NCBI GenBank assembly: GCA_023388435.1
Contig: JAEWGG010000016.1
Coordinates: forward strand, 9,988-73,987
DNA from: Bacillota bacterium
GTDB taxonomy: Bacteria; Bacillota; Clostridia; Saccharofermentanales; Fastidiosipilaceae
Length of the DNA stretch: 64,000 nucleotides
Direction: 5' to 3'
Below the pieces are notes generated by a model, which saw only the letters and a list, made by a program, of their open reading frames with translations, searched no databases and was not told the DNA's origin. Numbering within the stretch: position 1 is the first letter of the stretch; every line of letters starts with the position of its first letter. The translations under genes were made by a program, and so were the position numbers. Positions 15,741-23,089 of the stretch are shown here, one piece after another.

Positions 15741-16232
15741 ATGCGCTGTCCGAAGTGTGGACATCAGGAGGACAAGGTTGTCGATTCGCGCCCCGCGGAT
15801 GAGGGTGCGGCCATCCGTCGCCGCCGCGAGTGCCTGAATTGCCATTATCGCTATACAACCTACGAAAAAATTGAGAGCCTCCCCACCTACGTGGTCAAGA
15901 AGGACGGCTCACGTCAGGTCTTTGACCGCCAGAAACTGCTCTCCGGCCTGGTTAAGGCCTGTCAAAAGCGGCCGGTGGGCCTGGAGCAGCTGGACCCCAT
16001 CGTCCGCCACGTCGAGCAGCGTTTGGGCTCAAAAGTTGGCCGGGAAATTTCTTCTCAGGAGATTGGCGAGATCATCATGGAGGACCTCCGCCACCTCGAT
16101 AAGGTAGCCTATGTGCGCTTCGCCTCCGTCTATCGGGAATTTAAGGATGTGCAGAGCTTTCTGACGGAGATGCAGGAATTGCAGAAGCAGGAGGAGGCCC
16201 TGCCGAGCGCTGAAGAAAAGGAGCAGGACTGA
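15741..16232 (+). CDS. nrdR: Transcriptional repressor NrdR
   Basis: 163 residues, typical. The N-terminal zinc ribbon MRCPKCGHQEDKVVDSR (C3, C6) pairs with CLNCHYRYTTYE (C31, C34). An ATP-cone domain follows (VVKKDGSRQVFDRQKLLSGL to about residue 137). NrdR senses ATP/dATP and represses ribonucleotide reductase genes by binding paired NrdR boxes; such boxes are seen ahead of nrdD at 46345-46391. Ribosome site AGGAGGAG lies at about 15723. nth begins two bases after its stop, suggesting an nrdR-nth-recG operon. The E/Q-rich tail beyond residue 140 is variable in the family. Confidence 0.97.
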   Translation: MRCPKCGHQEDKVVDSRPADEGAAIRRRRECLNCHYRYTTYEKIESLPTYVVKKDGSRQVFDRQKLLSGLVKACQKRPVGLEQLDPIVRHVEQRLGSKVGREISSQEIGEIIMEDLRHLDKVAYVRFASVYREFKDVQSFLTEMQELQKQEEALPSAEEKEQD

Positions 16233-16234
16233 AG

Positions 16235-16942
16235 ATGGCGGACTGGCAAGTAGGCGGCAGGGGGCCCAGGCCTCTGGCCCATGAGCGCCTGCGGGCGCGG
16301 GAGATCATCCACTGTCTCAAGGACTGCTATCCGGATGCGGACTGCACCCTCGACTACCAGGGGCGGCCCTTCCGCCTCCTGGTGGGGGCCATCCTGGCCG
16401 CCCAGTGTACGGATGCCCGTGTCAATATGGTCACGCCAGCCCTCTTTGCCCGCTATCCGGAAGTGGAGGACATGGCTGCGGCCAGTCCTGAGGACCTGAT
16501 CCCTTATATCCGCAGCTGTGGCTTCTTCCGCAATAAAGCGCGCAGCTTGCAGGGGGCCGCGGCCTACCTCATGGCTGAGCACGGGGGCGAGGTCCCCTGC
16601 ACCGAGGCCGAACTGCTGCGCATTCCCGGTGTCGGACGCAAGATAGCCAACCTCCTGTTGGGAGATATTTACGGCCAGCAGGCCGTGGTGGTCGACACAC
16701 ACTGTGGCCGTATCTCCCGTCTGCTCGGCTTTACCAAGGAGCAGAATCCCACGGCTGTCGAGCGGGATCTCTGTAAAAAAGTTCCACAGGAATACTGGAC
16801 TGACTGGGGGCACCTGCTCGTCGAGCATGGTCGGGCCTGCTGCCGCGCTGGACGTCCCGACTGCATGCACTGCGCCCTGGCCCCACTCTGCGACCACTTC
16901 CAGGGTGGCGCCCTGCGCCTGGTCCCCGGAAGCGAGGGCTGA
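16235..16942 (+). CDS. nth: Endonuclease III (DNA glycosylase/AP lyase)
   Basis: 235 residues. Nth removes oxidised pyrimidines and nicks the resulting abasic site. The helix-hairpin-helix LLRIPGVGRKIANLLLGD contains the catalytic lysine, and the VVVDTHCGRISRLLGF segment holds the catalytic aspartate (usually VDTHV). The [4Fe-4S] ligands fit C-x6-C-x2-C-x5-C in the CRAGRPDCMHCALAPLC stretch near the C-terminus. LLVGAILAAQCTDARVN matches the conserved first helix region. Two bases separate it from nrdR and five from recG. Confidence 0.96.
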   Translation: MADWQVGGRGPRPLAHERLRAREIIHCLKDCYPDADCTLDYQGRPFRLLVGAILAAQCTDARVNMVTPALFARYPEVEDMAAASPEDLIPYIRSCGFFRNKARSLQGAAAYLMAEHGGEVPCTEAELLRIPGVGRKIANLLLGDIYGQQAVVVDTHCGRISRLLGFTKEQNPTAVERDLCKKVPQEYWTDWGHLLVEHGRACCRAGRPDCMHCALAPLCDHFQGGALRLVPGSEG

Positions 16943-16947
16943 ACGGC

Positions 16948-19182
16948 ATGGCAGGTCGTAGACAGAACCTGGACGTCCTGCGGACCCTGCCTGCGGAGGA
17001 GCTGCTGGCAGCCAAGCCGGACTGTCTGCCAGGGATCTCCACCCAGGCCAGTCGCCTCTTGAGGAAGCTGGACATTCACAGCTGCCAGGACCTCCTTGAA
17101 TACTTTCCACGCGCCTATGAGGCCTGGTCCAGCACGGATCTCGGCAGTCTGCAGGCGGGGGAAAAGGTCAGCTTCGAGGCGGAGCTGCTCCAGCCTCCTG
17201 TCCTGCGCTGGCACAACCGCGTGAACAGCATCAGCGCCGTGCTGGGAGATGGCCGCCACAGCCTGCGTGCCATCTGGTTCAATCAGCCCTATCTGAAGAA
17301 TCGTCTGGTCGTTGGGGCCCGCTATCGTTTTCAGGGCCTGCTCAAGGCCACGGGCTACGGGCTTCAAATTCAGAATCCACGTATCTGCAAGATTGTCGAA
17401 GCCCAGCAGGACCTGGAGGGAGCGTCACAGCCCGCGGCCAGTCTACAGCGGCAGGAGGTTGGAGGAGAGACCGTGGAGGCGGAACTTGAAGCCGTCTATC
17501 CCCTGACTCAGGGCCTGCGCCAGGTCCAGCTGCGCAGGGCCATACATACGCTCCTGGAGCTCCTGTCAGGGCGCATAGAGGAGAACCTGCCAGCGGAGCT
17601 GATCGCCAGGGAAGGACTCTGGCCCCGTGAACAGGCCCTCTGGGCCATACACCGCCCCCGAAGTGAGGAGGAGCAGAGGCAGGCCCGTCGCCGCCTGGCC
17701 TATGAGGAGCTTTTCTTTCTCCAGCTGGGATTGCGCCTGATGCGCAATCTGCGCAAGCGCAGCCGGGCTCCTCGTCTGGCCCTCAGTTCTGAAGCCCTGG
17801 AGAAGTACCGGGCGGCGGTGGCAGACCTTCCTTTCCCACTGACAAGGGCCCAGAAACGGGTGCTCAATGAGCTTTACAGCGATCTGGCCCACGAAGAACC
17901 CATGAACCGCCTCGTCCAGGGGGACGTCGGCTCGGGGAAGACGGCGGTGGCGGCCCTCGCCATGTATCAGGCCGTCCTTGCTGGGGGGCAGGCGGCCTTT
18001 ATGGCGCCGACGTCGATTCTCGCCGCCCAGCATGCGCGGAGCCTCCAGGACCTGCTCGGCGACCGCCTGCGGGTGGGACTCCTGACCTCGAGGCTCAAGA
18101 CGGCGGAGAAACGCCAGGTTTTACAAGGCCTGGCCGACGGCAGCATTGATGTGGTGGTGGGAACTCAGGCCCTGCTGCAGAAGCAGGTGACTTTTCGGAG
18201 GCTCGTCCTCAGCGTCACGGATGAGCAGCACCGCTTCGGGGTGCGTCAGCGCATCCGCCTGGGGGGGAGTCAGGAGGAGGCAGAAGAACGTGCGGAGGAC
18301 TGGACAGATTATCTGGCAGTCCCTGCGGAGGAACTGGAAGCCCACGTCCTCGTCATGTCCGCCACGCCCATTCCCCGGAGCCTGGCCCTGATTGTCTACG
18401 GCGACCTTGAACTGTCCATCCTGGATGAACTCCCCGCTGGCCGCCGCCCCATCATCTCCCGCCGTGTCAGTCAGGAGGATGCGCCCGAGGTCTTGGACTT
18501 CCTGCGCCAGGAACTTTCTTCCGGAGCCCAGGCCTATGTCGTCTGTCCCAGCATCCGCGATTCGGAGGGGCAGGCCCAGCTGCAGTCTGTAGAGAGCAGC
18601 TACCAGCGCTACCGGGACGAATTTTTCCCGGACTTCCGCGTAGGCCTGCTGCACGGCGACATGAAGGAAGAGGAGAAGCAGGCCCAGCTCGAGGACTTTT
18701 CCCAGGGGAAAATCCAGCTCCTGGTCTGCACCACCGTTGTCGAGGTCGGCGTGGACTGTCCGAATGCCAGTGTCATGCTGGTTAAAAATGCCGAGCGCTT
18801 TGGTCTGGCCCAGCTCCACCAGCTGCGCGGGCGGGTGGGCCGTGGCCAGCGCCAGTCCTATTGCTTTTTTGAGTCCACGGCCCAGGAAAAACTGGCCCAG
18901 ACCCGCCTGGAGACGCTCTGCAAGAGCAACGACGGCTTCGTCCTGGCCGAGGCGGACCTGGAGCTGCGCGGTCCCGGCGACTTCTTCGGTACCCGACAGC
19001 ACGGCCTCCCCGATCTGAAACTGGCAAATCTCTATTCGGACCGCGAGCTCGTCCTGGCCAGTCAGCAGGAGGTACAGAAGATCCTGGCGGCCGATCCCGA
19101 ACTCTCGGCCCCTGAACAACAGGCTCTGGCCGCAGACCTGGAACGGCGATTTGGCAGCCTGCTCTGGCGGCCGGGCCTATAA
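16948..19182 (+). CDS. recG: ATP-dependent DNA helicase RecG
   Basis: 744 residues, slightly longer than the usual 680-700. RecG remodels stalled forks and branched DNA. The N-terminal wedge/OB domain includes YFPRAYEAW and the HNRVNSISAVLGDGRHSLRA strand region. The helicase core shows LTRAQKRVLNELYSDL, Walker A QGDVGSGKTAVAALAMYQ (near residue 327), the DEQH box (SVTDEQHRFGVRQR), VMSATPIPRSLAL, TTVVEVGVDCPNASVM and QLRGRVGRG. All superfamily-2 motifs are intact. It sits at the end of nrdR-nth-recG with a weak ribosome site, suggesting coupling to nth. Confidence 0.97.
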   Translation: MAGRRQNLDVLRTLPAEELLAAKPDCLPGISTQASRLLRKLDIHSCQDLLEYFPRAYEAWSSTDLGSLQAGEKVSFEAELLQPPVLRWHNRVNSISAVLGDGRHSLRAIWFNQPYLKNRLVVGARYRFQGLLKATGYGLQIQNPRICKIVEAQQDLEGASQPAASLQRQEVGGETVEAELEAVYPLTQGLRQVQLRRAIHTLLELLSGRIEENLPAELIAREGLWPREQALWAIHRPRSEEEQRQARRRLAYEELFFLQLGLRLMRNLRKRSRAPRLALSSEALEKYRAAVADLPFPLTRAQKRVLNELYSDLAHEEPMNRLVQGDVGSGKTAVAALAMYQAVLAGGQAAFMAPTSILAAQHARSLQDLLGDRLRVGLLTSRLKTAEKRQVLQGLADGSIDVVVGTQALLQKQVTFRRLVLSVTDEQHRFGVRQRIRLGGSQEEAEERAEDWTDYLAVPAEELEAHVLVMSATPIPRSLALIVYGDLELSILDELPAGRRPIISRRVSQEDAPEVLDFLRQELSSGAQAYVVCPSIRDSEGQAQLQSVESSYQRYRDEFFPDFRVGLLHGDMKEEEKQAQLEDFSQGKIQLLVCTTVVEVGVDCPNASVMLVKNAERFGLAQLHQLRGRVGRGQRQSYCFFESTAQEKLAQTRLETLCKSNDGFVLAEADLELRGPGDFFGTRQHGLPDLKLANLYSDRELVLASQQEVQKILAADPELSAPEQQALAADLERRFGSLLWRPGL

Positions 19183-19262
19183 GACCAGGAGGGCTCTGTG
19201 AGACCCGTCCAGTCCGAGGCCTGCGGACGACAGGGTACAGCGTACAAAAGGAGGATCCAGCC

Positions 19263-19904
19263 ATGCCCCGCGTGATCAGCGGACAAGTTGGGGGACTGCG
19301 CCTGCAGGCCCCTGCGGGCGAGCGTACCAGACCCACCACCGACCGCGCCAAGGAGGCGATTTTTTCCGTTTTGACAAGCCGTCTGGACTTCAGCGCAGCG
19401 GAGGTCTTAGACCTCTTTGCCGGCTCGGGACAACTCGGCATCGAGTGCCTGAGTCGGGGGGCCAGACGGGCGGTCTTCGTGGAGAAGTCCCGTCCCGTCT
19501 GCGCCCTGATTCGTAGCAATCTGGAGCACTGCGGCCTGGCTGCGGGGGCTGAGCTGCATGTGGGAGACGCGCTGGCGGTCCTTCGGGACCTGGTGGCTGA
19601 GGGGCGGCGCTTTCGCTGTATTTTTGCCGATCCGCCCTACGCCCTCGTCCCCCAGCTGCGTGGAGAGTTGCTGGAACGGGCGGCGGAGCTCCTGGAAGAG
19701 GGCGGTATCTTCGTCCTGGAATCGGACGCCTCAGGCCTGGACCCAGGTCGGGGGCGGCCTGTCAAGGCTGGGAAGAAAGGTCGGAGCAGGCCTGTGCCAG
19801 GCCCGGAAACTGGGGGCTCTGGCCATGAAGATGTAAATAAGCTGCAAGAAATTAAGCGTTGTCACTATGGGGTCAGCGTGCTATCATTTTATACACATAA
19901 ATAG
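19263..19904 (+). CDS. rsmD: 16S rRNA (guanine966-N2)-methyltransferase RsmD
   Basis: 213 residues. RsmD methylates G966 of 16S rRNA. The family opening RVISGQVGGLRLQAPAGERT is followed by RPTTDRAKEAIFSVL, the SAM motif VLDLFAGSGQLGIECLSRGA, VFVEKSRPVCALIRSNL, and the catalytic DPPY motif (IFADPPYALV). It starts at ATG with AAAAGGAGG upstream. The last 35 or so residues are basic and poorly conserved. rsmD followed by coaD is a common Firmicute arrangement. A TGCTATCAT extended -10 lies within its 3' end, probably serving coaD. Confidence 0.96.
   Translation: MPRVISGQVGGLRLQAPAGERTRPTTDRAKEAIFSVLTSRLDFSAAEVLDLFAGSGQLGIECLSRGARRAVFVEKSRPVCALIRSNLEHCGLAAGAELHVGDALAVLRDLVAEGRRFRCIFADPPYALVPQLRGELLERAAELLEEGGIFVLESDASGLDPGRGRPVKAGKKGRSRPVPGPETGGSGHEDVNKLQEIKRCHYGVSVLSFYTHK
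19879..19887 (+). promoter_or_regulatory. Extended -10 promoter for coaD
   Basis: TGCTATCAT, 71 bases before the coaD start and inside the rsmD 3' end. It matches the TGCTAnnnT form seen at other gene starts in this window. No clear -35 was seen. Confidence 0.45.
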
Positions 19905-19957
19905 GCCCATCGGCAGATCTGGTGCTGGGGATGGGGCCGGAACAGGGGACAGGAGAC

Positions 19958-20464
19958 ATGCGAGTATTAATATATCCGGGCTCTTTTGACCCCCTGACCA
20001 TCGGTCATGAGGACATCGCGCGCCGCGCGGCCGCCCTCTGTGACCGCCTCTATGTCGCTGTTTTGCAGAATGCCCAGAAGCGCTCGGCCTTTACGGTGGA
20101 GGAGCGGCTCTGGATGATCCGCAGCTGTCTCGGCGACGTCCCCAACATTGACGTGGCTGCCCACCAGGGACTACTCGTCGATTTTTATCGTGAGAAGGGC
20201 GCCCAGGCGGTGGTCCGAGGCCTGCGTTCAGAATCGGACTTCCGCTACGAGTCCGAACTGGCCACGGCGAATAAGCTGCTCTGCCCGGGCTACGAGTCCA
20301 TACTCCTGCCCTGCCGTATGGATCTGGCCTTCACCTCCTCATCGGTGGTGCGTGAGGTGGCCTCATATGGCGGCGACCTGGCAGGCATGGTGCCGGCGGC
20401 GATCCGTGACTTCGTGGCGGAGAAGCTGTGCGCGGTGCGGCGGGGGGGACAGGGACGAGGCTGA
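19958..20464 (+). CDS. coaD: Phosphopantetheine adenylyltransferase CoaD
   Basis: 168 residues from ATG 19958 (AGGAG five to six bases upstream), the normal length; an upstream in-frame start at 19922 would add twelve non-conserved residues. CoaD makes dephospho-CoA from 4'-phosphopantetheine and ATP. The nucleotidyltransferase signature YPGSFDPLTIGHEDIARR is at the N-terminus, with QNAQKRSAFTVEERLWMI, VVRGLRSESDFRYE and the ISSS-like TSSSVVREVASYGG near the end. All key residues (the TxGH histidine, the RGLR loop) are present. Confidence 0.97.
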   Translation: MRVLIYPGSFDPLTIGHEDIARRAAALCDRLYVAVLQNAQKRSAFTVEERLWMIRSCLGDVPNIDVAAHQGLLVDFYREKGAQAVVRGLRSESDFRYESELATANKLLCPGYESILLPCRMDLAFTSSSVVREVASYGGDLAGMVPAAIRDFVAEKLCAVRRGGQGRG

Positions 20465-20525
20465 AACTGAGAACTTCGGAGAGACGATAAGAAAATAGAG
20501 TAGAGCCTAGAGGAGGGTCTGAGCA

Positions 20526-21011
20526 ATGCCCACGGCGGATATGCGACAGGAAACGACGGCGAAGATTATCGACAACGACGTCAACGACATTATCGATAAG
20601 ATGGAGAGTCTGATTGAGCAGGCCAAGATGGTGCCTTTCACCGCCAACTGTATGGTGGGGCGTGAGGAGCTGCTCATCCTGATCGGTATGCTGCGCGACA
20701 ACCTGCCGCTGGAGATCAAACAGGCCCACTGGCTGCTGGACAACAGTAATCAGATCATCAGCGAGGCCCGCAAGGAGGCCGAGGGCATCCTGCGCCAGAC
20801 GGAGCAGCGCGTGGCCACGATGATTGACGAGCACAGCATCACGGTGCAGGCCAAGGAACTGGCCACACACACGATACAGTCGGCCAACCAGGCGGCGGGC
20901 CAGATCCGCAACGGAGCTCTGAACTACGCCAATGCGCGGTTGACGGACCTGGAGGACCAGCTGACCAATATGCTCTTGACCGTTCAGCGCAATAAGAAAG
21001 AACTGGAGTAA
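20526..21011 (+). CDS. Conserved coiled-coil protein of unknown function, downstream of coaD
   Basis: 161 residues, almost wholly helical by composition, without a signal peptide or membrane segment. The opening half (NDVNDIIDKMESLIEQAK, then REELLILIGMLRDNLPLEI) leads to a region rich in A, E, Q and R with heptad-like spacing (ISEARKEAEGILRQTEQR). Small proteins of this kind are found next to coaD in other Clostridia, sometimes labelled ATPase or ATP-synthase-B-like, but no nucleotide-binding motif is visible. It starts at an ATG with AGGAGG upstream. It may act as a scaffold, in the way DivIVA-type coiled coils do; this is only a guess. Confidence 0.7.
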   Translation: MPTADMRQETTAKIIDNDVNDIIDKMESLIEQAKMVPFTANCMVGREELLILIGMLRDNLPLEIKQAHWLLDNSNQIISEARKEAEGILRQTEQRVATMIDEHSITVQAKELATHTIQSANQAAGQIRNGALNYANARLTDLEDQLTNMLLTVQRNKKELE

Positions 21012-21036
21012 GGACCGCTTTGTCAGCAGAGTTTGG

Positions 21037-21087
21037 CGCCGCCACCAGCCCCTGTCCCCGAGGATGGAGCCTGAGCGGCGTTTTCTG
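21037..21087 (+). terminator. Possible weak terminator after the coiled-coil gene
   Basis: CGCCGC (21037-21042) can pair with GCGGCG (21075-21080), followed by TTTTCTG. The loop is long, so confidence is low. Confidence 0.3.
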
Positions 21088-21119
21088 TTTAGACCCCTGT
21101 CCCGTGGGAGCTGGCCCAG

Positions 21120-21157
21120 CTGCCGCGGACAGTGATCAAGCTAAGTACAAAAGTGTA
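21120..21157. promoter_or_regulatory. Motifs upstream of ddl shared with the mraZ upstream region
   Basis: CTGCCGCGGACAGTG at 21120-21134 is identical to 1633-1647. TACA-AAAG-TGTAAC at 21146-21159 matches the right-hand part of the dyad TTACA-GGAG-TGTAACA at 1883-1898 in form and in 'AGTGTAAC'. Both lie close to cell-wall gene starts. Confidence 0.35.
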
Positions 21158-21178
21158 ACGTGAGGAGGATGATGGCAC

Positions 21179-22315
21179 ATGGGCAGACGAATATTGCTGC
21201 TATTCGGAGGGGCGTCCACGGAGCATGAGATCTCCCAGCGTTCGGCCCGGACCATCGCGGAGGGCCTGCTGGAGGCGGGGGCGGAACTGGCCGTGGTGGG
21301 CATTGGCCGCCGTGGAGATTTCATCCCCTTCCACCTGGGGCTGGAGGAGATTACCGCCGGAGATTGGGAGCGGAGGGCCCGCGCTCAGCTGGAGGCTGAG
21401 GGGCTTGAGCTGAACTATGCGCTCAGCCAGGGCTTTTCCGTTCGGGACCTGCTCTTCGCTCTGGCGGGGGGACCTGTGGATCTGGTCTTTCCTGCGGTGC
21501 ATGGAATAAACTGTGAGGACGGGGCCCTGCAGGGATTGTTGACCCTGTCGGGCCTGCCCTATGTGGGCTCCCATGTTCTGGCCTCAGCGGCCTGCATGGA
21601 TAAGGTGGTCACCAAGCGTCTGGTCCCTGCGGACATCCCGCAGCTGCCCTACCTGCTTCTGGAGCGCCAGGCCATACAGGCGGACATCTATGCGGAGATT
21701 CGCTATGTGGAGGAGGAGCTGGCCTACCCCTGCTTCGTGAAGCCCGCCAACGGAGGCTCTTCGGTGGGGGCCCAGAAGGCTGGCAATGAGGAGGAGCTCA
21801 AGCTTGCCCTGGAACAGGCGGTCCAGTTTGACCACCAGATTCTGGTTGAGGAATTCTGCCCAGCCAGGGAGCTGGAGGTGGCAGTCCTCGGCAATGAGAC
21901 GCCAGTGGCCGCCCAGGTGGGGGCGATAGAGGTCCAGGAAGAAGGGACTTTTTACGACTACAGCTCCAAGTATGAGAGTGCGACGGCGGCTGTGGTACGG
22001 GTTCCCGCAGAGATTGAAGATTACCTTGCCGAGCGCCTGCGAGATATGGCACTGCGCATTTATAAATCCCTGGGCTGCCTCGGCCTGGCCCGTGTGGATT
22101 TCTTCTACAACGAGGAGCGCGACGCCATCTACTTCAATGAGATTAACAATCTTCCAGGCTTTACTTCCATTTCGGTCTATCCCCGAGCCTTTGCCGCGGC
22201 GGGCATCTCAGTCCCCGAGCTGGTGACCAGACTCTGCGACCTCGCCCTGGAGGCGCACAGCCGCCTGCAGCGCCGCGAGTGGGGGAAGGAGGCTGCCGAT
22301 GGCCAGGGACAGTAA
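21179..22315 (+). CDS. ddl: D-alanine--D-alanine ligase
   Basis: 378 residues. Ddl makes the D-Ala-D-Ala dipeptide used by MurF. The N-domain opens RILLLFGGASTEHEISQRSA, followed by PAVHGINCEDGALQGLLTLS and YVGSHVLASAACMDKVVTKR. The ATP-grasp domain shows PCFVKPANGGSSVGAQKA, LVEEFCPARELEVAVLGNE, the omega-loop FYDYSSKYES (Tyr kept, as in D-Ala-D-Ala rather than D-Ala-D-Lac ligases), and the metal-binding EINNLPGFTSISVYPRAF. ATG 21179 is the only in-frame start after the GAGGAGG site at 21162-21168. The next gene overlaps it by 17 bases. Confidence 0.96.
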   Translation: MGRRILLLFGGASTEHEISQRSARTIAEGLLEAGAELAVVGIGRRGDFIPFHLGLEEITAGDWERRARAQLEAEGLELNYALSQGFSVRDLLFALAGGPVDLVFPAVHGINCEDGALQGLLTLSGLPYVGSHVLASAACMDKVVTKRLVPADIPQLPYLLLERQAIQADIYAEIRYVEEELAYPCFVKPANGGSSVGAQKAGNEEELKLALEQAVQFDHQILVEEFCPARELEVAVLGNETPVAAQVGAIEVQEEGTFYDYSSKYESATAAVVRVPAEIEDYLAERLRDMALRIYKSLGCLGLARVDFFYNEERDAIYFNEINNLPGFTSISVYPRAFAAAGISVPELVTRLCDLALEAHSRLQRREWGKEAADGQGQ

Positions 22316-23057
22316 GGCAGAGCAGCGACGGAGCAGCGAAGCGACGGGGACATCCCAGCAGCCGCGAGCTCAGCACAGCCTGGGCCCCAGCCAGCGCTAC
22401 CAGCGTGAGCAGGAGGCGATGAGGCGGCGGGAGGAGCGTTTGCGGGCCAGGGCTCAGGAAGCCCTGGACGAGCAGGCCCGCCAGGATTTGATCGGTTCCT
22501 GGGAGCAGGAGCACAGCCGGCGCATCCAGCGCGAGACGGAGGAGATTGGCAAGATCTGTGAGAAGGCCCTGCGCTTCAGCAGTCTCCACTCCGTGAATGA
22601 TATCTATGAGCAAAATAATCTGTGCAGCGGGGAGCGGGTCAGCATCCAGCTGGAGAGCCGCTACGGCCAGGGGGAAGAAGAACAGGTCTTTAATCTGGAG
22701 ACCCAGGGCTCTTTCAAGCGCGAGGGCGAAAAGCTCACGCTGAGCTACGAGCTCCCAGAGGGAGGGGACGTCGTCCCTGGTCTGACCCGCATCCACTACG
22801 ACGAGACCAGCCAGGAGGCCCATATGGAACGTGAGGGCCAGCACAGGGCCGAGCTTTATTTTCGTCCCCAGCACCTGGATGTCAGTGTCTATAACACGCC
22901 CTATGGAACGATGAGTATCCGCGTCTTTACGAAGGAGCTCCGCCACGAGCGACTGGAAGACGGGGGAAGGCTCAGCATCGACTATAATGTGCTTGTGCCG
23001 AATGAGGCTCCCAACCATACGAAACTGCATTTGGAATATCATTTCATCAAGCGTTAA
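22299..23057 (+). CDS. YwiB-like DUF1934 beta-barrel protein with charged N-terminal extension
   Basis: 252 residues. About 100 hydrophilic residues rich in Q, R and E precede a 140-residue part made of alternating strands (RVSIQLESRYGQGEEEQVF, GSFKREGEKLTLSYELPEG, TMSIRVFTKELRHERLED, LSIDYNVLVPNEAPNHTKLH), the pattern of the DUF1934/YwiB calycin-like family. YwiB itself is about 140 residues and its function is not established, so the extension is unusual. It is cytoplasmic by composition (no signal peptide). AAGGAGG lies just before its ATG and it overlaps ddl, so it is in the ddl operon. Confidence 0.7.
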   Translation: MARDSKAEQRRSSEATGTSQQPRAQHSLGPSQRYQREQEAMRRREERLRARAQEALDEQARQDLIGSWEQEHSRRIQRETEEIGKICEKALRFSSLHSVNDIYEQNNLCSGERVSIQLESRYGQGEEEQVFNLETQGSFKREGEKLTLSYELPEGGDVVPGLTRIHYDETSQEAHMEREGQHRAELYFRPQHLDVSVYNTPYGTMSIRVFTKELRHERLEDGGRLSIDYNVLVPNEAPNHTKLHLEYHFIKR

Positions 23058-23089
23058 GCCGCTTTCTGGCCCCAGAGAAAGGAGCAGAT

